Assembly: GCA_021802375.1 (NCBI GenBank)
Contig: JAKAAL010000169.1
Coordinates: 1-7,738 of the forward strand
Source: Bacillota bacterium
GTDB taxonomy: Bacteria; Bacillota_E; Sulfobacillia; Sulfobacillales; Sulfobacillaceae
Direction of reading: 5' to 3'
DNA: 7,738 nucleotides
Within the stretch, counting starts at the first letter, position 1, and each line of letters starts with the position of its first letter. A program made the translations under genes and the position numbers. Under the pieces are notes generated by a model, which was not told where the DNA came from, ran no database searches, and was given only the letters and a program-made list of their open reading frames with translations. Below, one piece after another: positions 1 to 5,486 of the stretch.

Positions 1-292
1 CGAGGCTAAGGGGGCCTCGGTGAGCAAAGCGCACGACCTTGTCGCCATGTGTCAAATCGGCGAAGACGTGATGCGCCAGGAAAAGGGATTGTTCGCCAAT
101 TTGGACTACTATGCGGCGCCTGTCTATTATTTGCTGGGTGTGCCCACGGAGCTTTTCACGCCCATTTTCTTCGCTGCGCGGATGGCGGGACTATCTGCGC
201 ACATTCGAGAGCAGTACGGCAACAACCGATTGTATCGTCCGCGGGTTCGATACGTGGGCGCACGGGGCCGTACCCTGCCACCAAGGGAGTGA
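1..292 (+). CDS. prpC: 2-methylcitrate synthase / citrate synthase family, C-terminal part
   Basis: This is the C-terminal 96 residues of a citrate-synthase-fold enzyme. The frame is open to the left edge, so the true start lies outside the window and the GTG at 20 is internal. The fragment contains the family's late active-site segment NLDYYAAPVYYLLG, with the probable catalytic Asp at fragment residue 35, then FTPIFFAARMAG and the closing RLYRPRVRYVG (residues 76-86), where an Arg contacts the carboxylates of the substrate in characterised citrate synthases. Sequence alone does not separate citrate from 2-methylcitrate synthase in so short a piece. The assignment to PrpC (propionyl-CoA + oxaloacetate to 2-methylcitrate, cytoplasmic) rests on the prpD and prpB genes that follow in the same operon. 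The TGA stop at 290-292 falls inside the prpD ribosome binding site, which suggests translational coupling. The family call is firm; the substrate call is inferred. Confidence 0.9.
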   Translation, partial: EAKGASVSKAHDLVAMCQIGEDVMRQEKGLFANLDYYAAPVYYLLGVPTELFTPIFFAARMAGLSAHIREQYGNNRLYRPRVRYVGARGRTLPPRE

Positions 293-298
293 GCCTTT

Positions 299-1756
299 AT
301 GCCAAACCGCTATGATAGTATCATCGAAGACATCTCGGCGTATGCGGTGGCCGCCGGCGATTTTAGCGAACTGGCCCGCGAAACGGCTCGGTGGGTGCTG
401 TTCGATGCCTTAGGTTCTGCCATGCTATCGCTCGGCCATCCTCAATGTGTCAAGCTTCTCGGTGGCCTGGTGCCGGGTGTGAGGGTGGACGTGGGCGCGC
501 GGGTGCCGGGTACCGATTGGGAACTCGACCCGATTGAGGCTGCCTTTAATCTCGGCACCATGATTCGATGGCTGGACTATAACGACACCTGGCTCGCGCT
601 GGAATGGGGGCATCCTAGCGACAACCTGGGCGCAATTTTGAGTGTGGCCGACTGGCTGATGCGAAGCCAGGGTAGGCGCTTGACCATGGGCGATGTCTTG
701 TCCTTCATGATCAAAGCTCATGAAATTCAAGGCGTCTTGTCGCTTTCGGCGTCGCTGAATCGACGGGGCCTGGATCATGTGTGGTGGACTAAGATCGCCT
801 CCACGGCGGTCGTCACCGCGTTACTTACGGGCGAGCAATCGTTGGTGGAGAAGGCGGTGTCGCAGGCGTTTTTGGATGGGGGAAGTCTTCGTACCTATCG
901 CCAGGCGCCGAATACGGGCAGCCGCAAGTCCTGGGCAGCTGGCGACGCGGTGTCGCGCGCAGTGCGTCTGGCGTTGATCACCTTGAAGGGCGAAATGGGC
1001 TATCCGACGGCGGTCAGCGCCCCAGGCTATGGCTTTAATGATGTCGCACTGCGCGGGCAGACTCTTACGCTGCAACGGCCGCTAAGTGATTACGTCATGG
1101 AAAATATCCTCTTTAAGGTGGCCTATCCTGCCGAGTTCCACGGCCAAACGGCGGTGGAGTGCGCGCTTTGGCTGCATCCTCAAGTGAAATCAAGAATCGA
1201 TGCGATTGAGCAGGTGATCATTGAAACACAAGATTCCGCTATGCGCGTCATCAATAAAGTGGGGCCGTTGGTGAATCCCGCCGACCGGGATCATTGCTTG
1301 CAGTACATGGTGGCGGTGGCCCTGATTCAAGGAGTGCTCACTGACGCTTCCTATGACGAGGACGTGGCTGGCGACGCCCGCATTGACCTCTTGCGGGCGA
1401 AGATGAGGGTGGTCGAACGGCCCGAGTTTTCGAAGGAGTACTTGGATCCCGATCATCGATCGATTGCCAATGCCGTCCAAGTGTTTTTTGCCGACGGTTC
1501 CTCAAGCGATCGGGTGGAGGTGCGCTATCCCTTAGGCCATCGAAGACGCCGCCAGGAAGCGATTCCGTTGCTGAAGGAGAAGTTCGAGAAGAATGTCAGC
1601 ACCAGGATGTCCCAACAAAGAACTCAAGGCTTGCTGGAACTTGCGGGGGATCCTGGTCGCCTCGGCGAAATGCCTGTTGACGTATTTGTCGATGCCTGGA
1701 TCTCCCCTGACGCCAGCCATTTGCGGGAAGGAGGGAACTTCGGATGTCATGGTTGA
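299..1756 (+). CDS. prpD: 2-methylcitrate dehydratase (MmgE/PrpD family)
   Basis: PrpD removes water from 2-methylcitrate to give 2-methyl-cis-aconitate, the second step of the methylcitrate cycle for propionyl-CoA. The protein has 485 residues, almost the same as E. coli PrpD, so it looks complete. Conserved family segments visible in order are WLDYNDTW (91-98) followed by GHPSDNLGAIL (104-114), SRKSWAAGDA (208-217), YPAEFHGQTA (276-285) and ADRDHCLQYMVA (328-339). There is no signal peptide or membrane segment, so it is cytosolic. The ATG at 299 follows AAGGGAGTGA at a good distance and sits six bases after the prpC stop. The 3' end overlaps prpB by 13 bases. The C-terminal tail (residues 475-485) is encoded over the prpB ribosome binding site and start. 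An MmgE-type role (in Bacillus, expressed in the mother cell) is equally compatible; the reaction would be the same. Confidence 0.96.
   Translation: MPNRYDSIIEDISAYAVAAGDFSELARETARWVLFDALGSAMLSLGHPQCVKLLGGLVPGVRVDVGARVPGTDWELDPIEAAFNLGTMIRWLDYNDTWLALEWGHPSDNLGAILSVADWLMRSQGRRLTMGDVLSFMIKAHEIQGVLSLSASLNRRGLDHVWWTKIASTAVVTALLTGEQSLVEKAVSQAFLDGGSLRTYRQAPNTGSRKSWAAGDAVSRAVRLALITLKGEMGYPTAVSAPGYGFNDVALRGQTLTLQRPLSDYVMENILFKVAYPAEFHGQTAVECALWLHPQVKSRIDAIEQVIIETQDSAMRVINKVGPLVNPADRDHCLQYMVAVALIQGVLTDASYDEDVAGDARIDLLRAKMRVVERPEFSKEYLDPDHRSIANAVQVFFADGSSSDRVEVRYPLGHRRRRQEAIPLLKEKFEKNVSTRMSQQRTQGLLELAGDPGRLGEMPVDVFVDAWISPDASHLREGGNFGCHG
1728..1735 (+). promoter_or_regulatory. Shine-Dalgarno site of prpB inside prpD
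   Basis: AAGGAGGG lies eight bases before the ATG at 1744 and within the last codons of prpD. It selects that ATG over the in-frame ATG at 1765, which has no properly spaced site. The overlap of the two reading frames suggests that prpB translation is coupled to prpD. Confidence 0.8.
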
Positions 1757-2661
1757 TTGAGGAGATGCCCAACCAAAAAGACCTCGCCCAAGCCTTTCGC
1801 GCCGGATTGCGTTCCGGACCCATAATGGTGCTGCCTGGAGTCTATGATGGACTAAGCGCCCTGTTGGCTAGACGGGTGGGATTTGAAGGCGGCCACTACT
1901 TGTCGGGAGCGGCCTTCAGCGCCAGTCAAGGGTTGCCTGATTTGGGGCTGCTTGAGTCGCGGGAGGTGAGCCAAAGGGCACGCGAGATTGTGCGTGCAGC
2001 CAAGACGCCACTTCTCGTCGATATCGACACCGGCTATGGTGGCGTGCTCAACGTGGCACGGGCGGTGTCTGAAATGGTGGAAGCAGGCGTGGCTGCCGTT
2101 CAAATAGAAGACCAGCAAATGCCTAAAAAGTGCGGGCACTTAAGTGGAAAACGCCTGATCCCGGCCGACGAAATGTGTCAAAAACTTGAGGCCATAACCC
2201 GGATTGCCCCAGACCTAGTGATTATCGCCCGCACCGACGCGCGAGCCGTCGAAGGTCTCGATTCGGCGATGGGCCGCGCGCGTCGGTATTACGAGGCGGG
2301 GGCTGACTGCATCTTTGTTGAGGCTTTGGAGAATCAGGCGGAGTTTATGGCGGTAGCACACGCGCTTTCGATGCCGCTTTTGGCCAACATGACCGAGTTT
2401 GGCCGATCCCCCTTGGTGAGCACCGACCAGCTGGAGAAATGGGGATACCGGGCAGTCATCTTTCCCGTGTCCGCGCTCAGAGTGGCTGCACTAGCCATGG
2501 AAAGTCTATATCAGGCACTCAAGCACGAAGGAAGCCAAAAAGCGTGGTTGGATCGGATGCAAACGCGGGCGGATTTGTACGAACTACTGGGCTACGAGCG
2601 CTACGAAGCGCTGGATTTATCCATTGCCAAGAGCGTTTTACCGCAAACTCCTGAAAGATAG
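1744..2661 (+). CDS. prpB: 2-methylisocitrate lyase (isocitrate lyase/PEP mutase superfamily)
   Basis: PrpB cleaves 2-methylisocitrate into pyruvate and succinate, closing the methylcitrate cycle. The 305-residue length is typical of PrpB and much shorter than isocitrate lyase. The signature loop KKCGH is at residues 128-132, with C130 as the expected catalytic acid/base. Metal and substrate residues of the superfamily are visible as DIDTGYGG (93-100; D93 and D95), IED (121-123) and ARTDA (162-166). The early YLSGAAFSASQGLPD (52-66) matches the family's SGA..A..GLPD segment. The last 25 residues resemble the usual PrpB lid region (YELLGYERYEALD). It is a cytosolic, Mg-dependent TIM barrel, third in the prpC-prpD-prpB order, which is the basis for choosing methylisocitrate lyase over other superfamily members such as carboxyphosphonoenolpyruvate mutase or oxaloacetate hydrolase. 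The KKCGH loop argues for a lyase. Confidence 0.94.
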   Translation: MSWLIEEMPNQKDLAQAFRAGLRSGPIMVLPGVYDGLSALLARRVGFEGGHYLSGAAFSASQGLPDLGLLESREVSQRAREIVRAAKTPLLVDIDTGYGGVLNVARAVSEMVEAGVAAVQIEDQQMPKKCGHLSGKRLIPADEMCQKLEAITRIAPDLVIIARTDARAVEGLDSAMGRARRYYEAGADCIFVEALENQAEFMAVAHALSMPLLANMTEFGRSPLVSTDQLEKWGYRAVIFPVSALRVAALAMESLYQALKHEGSQKAWLDRMQTRADLYELLGYERYEALDLSIAKSVLPQTPER

Positions 2662-2826
2662 GGTGATGGCCGACTTGCGGGAAAAGGCCTGGAAGGGCTC
2701 GGCTCGGCGAGGGCGTCGAGATGTTCCGAGCGGTCATGGGGCAAACGGGTACGCCCATGTGGCCGTATGGCCCGAACCCGGCGAGATCTGACCGTCGTGC
2801 CGCCCTGGATCATCAAGAAGAGTCAG

Positions 2827-2832
2827 AAGGAG
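2827..2832 (+). promoter_or_regulatory. Shine-Dalgarno site that fixes the sulfatase start
   Basis: AAGGAG, within AGAAGGAGTGA, lies 11 bases before the ATG at 2844. The reading frame stays open back to an ATG at 2721, but no ribosome binding site precedes that codon, and residues between 2721 and 2843 look unlike any sulfatase N-terminus. A GTG at 2832 is in frame but overlaps the site itself. Confidence 0.75.
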
Positions 2833-2843
2833 TGAACAAACCC

Positions 2844-4454
2844 ATGAGTATTTTCAAAGAACAGCGTCCTAACATCGTCTGGATATCCCTAGAAGACACG
2901 AGCCCGCGCTTTGGATGTTACGGCGACCCCGTGGCGCGCACGCCCAATATGGATAGGCTAGCCTCGGAAGGCACGATATTTGTCCATGCCTTCTCTACGG
3001 CCGGGGTGTGTGCGCCCAGCCGTGCCGCCGTGATTACCGGGATGTACCAAACCTCGATTGGGGCCCAGCACATGCGCACGTCGCATACCAATCGCCTCAC
3101 GCCGGAGATGCCCACTCCCTACGAAGTCGTCCCTCCGCCCTACGTGAAGGCATTTCCCGAATATCTGCGAGCCACAGGCTACTACTGTACGAACAATCAG
3201 AAAACCGATTATCAATTTGAAGCGCCGCTGACGGCGTGGGATGAATGTGGCTCCTCGGCCCACTGGCGCCACCGCGACACCAACCAACCATTTTTTGCCG
3301 TCTTTAATCCACTGGTGACCCACGAAAGCGGCATGTGGCGAGATCTTGATAAATTGCCCGCGACCGATCCGGACCAGCTGACGCTTCCTCCGTATCTGCC
3401 CGACACGCGCAAAGCGCGAGTCGCGCTCGCCCGCCATTATGACCATATCGCTCAGGCTGACGCCGAGGTGGGATCGCTGTTGCTGCAGCTGAAAGAAGAC
3501 GGGCTCGAGCAAAACACGATCGTCTTTTTATGGAGCGACCATGGAGAGGGATTACCACGGGCCAAGCGCTGGCCCTATGACCAAGGCATCCGGGTCCCCA
3601 TGATCGTGCGCTGGCCAGGAAGCCTTCGGCCGGGGACGACCGATGAGCGCCTGGTGAGCTTGGTGGACCTGGCTCCGACGGTGCTTTCGCTGGCCGGGGT
3701 CGACATTCCTTTTCACTTCCAAGGCGTGCCGTTCTTGGGCGACAAACACCAGGACCGCCCCTATGTATTTGCTGCTCGAGACCGCTACGACGAGTCGTAT
3801 GACATGGTTCGGGCCGTTCGGGACTCGCGCTATAAGTACATCCGCAATTATTATCCGAATCAGCCCTATCTTCAGTGGATTCCCTATAGTCACCAACATC
3901 CGGTGTGGCAGGAAATGTGGCGGCTCCATTTCGAGGGGACGCTGACGCCAGCCCAAGCGCAAATGTTTCAGACCCGTCGGCCGGTGGAAGAATTGTACGA
4001 TTGTGAAGCCGACCCCTTCGAACTAGACAACCTAGCCGACTACCCTAATTTGACAGCCACTTTAGAACGTCTGCGATCGGAACTGGATCGTTGGACGCGC
4101 CAGTTCGGCGACTTCGGACATATCCCCGAGAGCCAGATGGTGGAACAGATGTGGCCAGGAGGAGTGCAGCCGGAAACGGCACGCCCCATTTTCCTGGCGA
4201 TTACCCCTTCGTGCCATGGGCGGGAGGCGGCGCACGAAGAACAGGACCTCGAAGGTCCGGTGGAGGTTATGATCCATTGCGCCACCCAAGGAGCGTCCAT
4301 CGCCTATACCACGGATCCCTCCCCCACGGCACCCTTTAAGCTCTACACAGGACCGGTACGGCTACCTCTAGGGGAAACCGTTTTACGGGCCAAAGCGATT
4401 CGAATTGGATACCAAGCTAGTCGAGAGGCTCAAGGGGTGTTTCGGGTAACCTAA
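2844..4454 (+). CDS. Type I sulfatase with C-terminal chitobiase-like domain
   Basis: The 536-residue protein is a formylglycine-dependent sulfatase (alkaline phosphatase superfamily) that would hydrolyse sulfate esters or sulfamates. NIVWISLEDTSPRFGCYGD (10-28) carries the N-terminal metal ligands (E17, D18). CAPSR (56-60) is the Cys-type C-x-P-S-R motif; C56 would be converted to formylglycine by a separate maturase, not encoded here. Also visible are NPLVTHESGMW (155-165), the metal-binding LWSDHGE (229-235), and K241 with Y245..G248 before RVPMIVRWPG. The overall pattern resembles the N-sulfoglucosamine sulfohydrolase-like group. Residues about 472-536, with IAYTTDPSPTAP, LYTGPVRLPLGETVLRAKA and a closing V-F-R-V, match the Fn3-like chitobiase/hexosaminidase C-terminal domain (CHB_HEX_C type), a putative carbohydrate or surface module. 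No signal peptide is visible from the chosen start, so its location is uncertain. The substrate cannot be named. It lies downstream of prpB on the same strand. Confidence 0.92.
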   Translation: MSIFKEQRPNIVWISLEDTSPRFGCYGDPVARTPNMDRLASEGTIFVHAFSTAGVCAPSRAAVITGMYQTSIGAQHMRTSHTNRLTPEMPTPYEVVPPPYVKAFPEYLRATGYYCTNNQKTDYQFEAPLTAWDECGSSAHWRHRDTNQPFFAVFNPLVTHESGMWRDLDKLPATDPDQLTLPPYLPDTRKARVALARHYDHIAQADAEVGSLLLQLKEDGLEQNTIVFLWSDHGEGLPRAKRWPYDQGIRVPMIVRWPGSLRPGTTDERLVSLVDLAPTVLSLAGVDIPFHFQGVPFLGDKHQDRPYVFAARDRYDESYDMVRAVRDSRYKYIRNYYPNQPYLQWIPYSHQHPVWQEMWRLHFEGTLTPAQAQMFQTRRPVEELYDCEADPFELDNLADYPNLTATLERLRSELDRWTRQFGDFGHIPESQMVEQMWPGGVQPETARPIFLAITPSCHGREAAHEEQDLEGPVEVMIHCATQGASIAYTTDPSPTAPFKLYTGPVRLPLGETVLRAKAIRIGYQASREAQGVFRVT

Positions 4455-4495
4455 TCCGTTCAAATCCCCCATCGCGAGGATGGCAGAACTTCCTG

Positions 4496-4515
4496 GGTTT
4501 GCCGGATGGCAAATC
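4496..4515 (+). other. Small hairpin downstream of the sulfatase gene
   Basis: An 8-bp stem (one G.U pair) with a GGAT loop: TTTGCC at 4498-4503 pairs with GGCAAA at 4508-4513, extended by two pairs. It starts about 40 bases after the sulfatase stop. It could protect or end the transcript, but no U-tract follows, so it is not a canonical terminator. Confidence 0.35.
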
Positions 4516-4631
4516 AAGCTGGCGAGAGCTGGGCTCGGCAAGAGAAATCGCGCTTTATCGGAGCAGGGCAAGGACACCAGGTAAAAGAGGAACAAAGATC
4601 CCATTACGGTCATGATGGGATGGGAGATGGA

Positions 4632-4694
4632 CGGGCCCAGGCCGTTCACCGGGCGGAGATGGAGACCTCCGTCGGTTGGCTGGCCTGAGGCCCG
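4632..4694 (+). other. Large bipartite hairpin, possible structured RNA
   Basis: An outer stem pairs 4632-4637 with 4689-4694 and 4638-4643 with 4682-4687, giving 12 Watson-Crick pairs broken only by a bulged A at 4688. After a 4x5 internal loop, an inner arm pairs 4648-4652 with 4672-4676 and 4654-4658 with 4667-4671 (one G.U pair, one bulged G), closed by an 8-base loop. The total is about 22 pairs in 63 bases. It matches no RNA family that I recognise. Options are a leader RNA element, a transcript-end structure, a small RNA, or an extragenic palindrome. Without a following U-run, a simple intrinsic terminator is unlikely. Confidence 0.45.
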
Positions 4695-4707
4695 GCCATA
4701 CGGGGTG

Positions 4708-4731
4708 TGGATGGATGGATGGATGGATGGA
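4708..4731 (+). repeat. Tetranucleotide tandem repeat (TGGA)6
   Basis: Six perfect copies of TGGA run from 4708 to 4731, just after the large hairpin. The tract lies roughly 260 bases before the thioesterase start and outside any supported gene. Copy number in such tracts can change by slipped-strand mispairing; whether this one varies cannot be seen from one sequence. Confidence 0.9.
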
Positions 4732-4756
4732 TTTGCCTACCGTCACGCGCTGAAAG

Positions 4757-4780
4757 GATCGTCAAGCTTGCTTGGCGATC
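4757..4780 (+). other. Inverted repeat / hairpin with CUUG tetraloop
   Basis: GATCGTCAAG (4757-4766) and CTTGGCGATC (4771-4780) are complementary over ten positions with one G.U pair, and enclose CTTG. As RNA this forms G(CUUG)C, a known stable tetraloop. As DNA it is a near-perfect palindrome of operator size. It lies about 215 bases before the thioesterase start. Its role is unknown. Confidence 0.45.
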
Positions 4781-4815
4781 GTGCCCTAACCTTGCCAAAG
4801 ATGCCCACCTTAGCA

Positions 4816-4864
4816 AATAAGCGGGCCCTTTCGACGATAAATGCGCTCGATCGCCCCGTTTATT
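4816..4864 (+). other. Longer-range inverted repeat upstream of the thioesterase
   Basis: AATAAGCGGG (4816-4825) can pair with CCCGTTTATT (4855-4864) over ten positions including one G.U pair, leaving a 29-base loop. With wobble allowed, one such match is near chance expectation for a stretch this long, so it is only a weak candidate. Confidence 0.2.
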
Positions 4865-4960
4865 CATGATCTTCATGCGAATAGGTAAATAGCAGGCGAG
4901 AATTGGAGACATTGCCACAACTTTGTCGACCGATCCTTCTGGGGGTTTTTCTTCGTTACC

Positions 4961-4969
4961 TGCTAGAAT
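4961..4969 (+). promoter_or_regulatory. Candidate extended -10 promoter for the thioesterase gene
   Basis: TGCTAGAAT is a TGn extended -10 with hexamer TAGAAT (five of six matches to TATAAT). It would start transcription near 4976 and give a short leader before the strong ribosome binding site. No -35 hexamer resembling TTGACA occurs at 16-18 bases, which is tolerated with extended -10 elements. If this is the main promoter, the stems upstream would not be part of the mRNA. Confidence 0.4.
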
Positions 4970-4980
4970 GAAGACACGTC

Positions 4981-4989
4981 AAAGGAGGG
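4981..4989 (+). promoter_or_regulatory. Strong Shine-Dalgarno site that fixes the thioesterase start
   Basis: AAAGGAGGG lies five bases before the ATG at 4995. The frame is open back to a TTG at 4923, but those extra 24 codons span the promoter candidate and this site, so the shorter start is preferred. Confidence 0.85.
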
Positions 4990-4994
4990 TCACT

Positions 4995-5486
4995 ATGCAA
5001 CGGTTGGATGAAGAAATTCGGTCAGGCAAGTGGCTTAAGCATCTAGACGCGCGAATCCGTCCGGCATTGGCCAAGCTGGCCCACGCGGAGGAGGCGCCCT
5101 TGGTCGATGAGGCGGGGGACGGTCCTAAGGATCCCTATGCCGAGCATTTAGGCGTGCGTTTTGTCCACTCCGATGAGGACAAGGTGGTGGCGGAATTAGA
5201 TGTGGCGACGAGACACCTGAACCACCAGGGAGCCGTGCATGGTGGGGTTCTATTTGCGATGGCGGAGTCCGTGTTGGTTCGGGCGAGCAACAGCCATGGC
5301 GTGTCGGCCACCCCCTTGGATGTAAGCGTTTCTTGGGTCGCGCCCGCCAGAGTGGGCGACCGCTTGACGGCAGTCGCTGAGGAAGTCGCCCTGCGTCGGA
5401 GGAGCGCGGTCTATATTGTCAAGATTCGCAATCAGCATGAGGATCTGATTGCCGTGTTTCACGGCACCGCCATTCGCATGGCTTAA
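4995..5486 (+). CDS. PaaI-type hotdog-fold thioesterase
   Basis: The 163-residue protein ends in a hotdog domain of the PaaI/4HBT acyl-CoA thioesterase family, from about residue 45 to the end. The signature N-H-Q-G-A-V-H-G-G-V-L-F-A-M-A-E occupies residues 76-91. HGG (82-84) starts the central helix, and E91 takes the place where PaaI enzymes usually have the catalytic Asp or Glu. The following VSWVAPARVGDRLTAVAEEV (112-131) fits the second beta strand and the typical R-x-G-D turn. Residues 1-44 form a charged N-terminal extension that is not part of the hotdog core. There is no signal peptide, so it is cytosolic. It would hydrolyse an acyl- or aryl-CoA, but the substrate cannot be read from the sequence. 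It is transcribed alone and converges with the reductase gene, sharing the TTAA at the stop codons. Confidence 0.9.
   Translation: MQRLDEEIRSGKWLKHLDARIRPALAKLAHAEEAPLVDEAGDGPKDPYAEHLGVRFVHSDEDKVVAELDVATRHLNHQGAVHGGVLFAMAESVLVRASNSHGVSATPLDVSVSWVAPARVGDRLTAVAEEVALRRRSAVYIVKIRNQHEDLIAVFHGTAIRMA

Larger units (their letters stand above)
4455..4994. other. 540-base intergenic region with several inverted repeats
   Basis: No gene can be supported here. The short open frames present, for example 4506-4688 and 4612-4869, read like random translation, are partly made of tandem repeat, and lack ribosome binding sites. The stretch holds a small hairpin soon after the sulfatase stop, a large bipartite hairpin, a (TGGA)6 tract, a hairpin with a CUUG loop, a longer-range 10-bp stem, and finally a promoter candidate and strong ribosome binding site for the thioesterase. 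None of the stems is followed by a U-run, so no intrinsic terminator is evident on either strand. The consensus segments of the cobalamin, TPP, SAM-I, FMN, T-box, ydaO and c-di-GMP-I leaders were looked for by eye and not seen. Confidence 0.7.

Noticed and set aside
2721..2843. Upstream extension of the sulfatase frame to an ATG at 2721
   Set aside because: No ribosome binding site precedes it, the 41 extra residues do not resemble a signal peptide or sulfatase N-terminus, and a good site precedes the ATG at 2844.
2958..3512. 184-codon open frame on the minus strand inside the sulfatase gene
   Set aside because: It is antisense to a clearly conserved sulfatase core, has no recognisable domain, and is explained by codon bias of the real gene.
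4755..4800. Intrinsic terminator at the CUUG hairpin
   Set aside because: The stem is followed by GTGCCCTAACC, with no run of T.
4612..4869. 85-codon open frame in the intergenic region
   Set aside because: It is partly the translated TGGA repeat (a W-M-D-G pattern), has no ribosome binding site and no recognisable domain.
4455..4994. Known riboswitch or T-box leader
   Set aside because: Core sequences of the common classes (cobalamin, TPP, SAM-I, FMN, T-box, ydaO, c-di-GMP-I, fluoride) were looked for by eye and not found; the stems present lack their conserved loops. A covariance scan would settle it.
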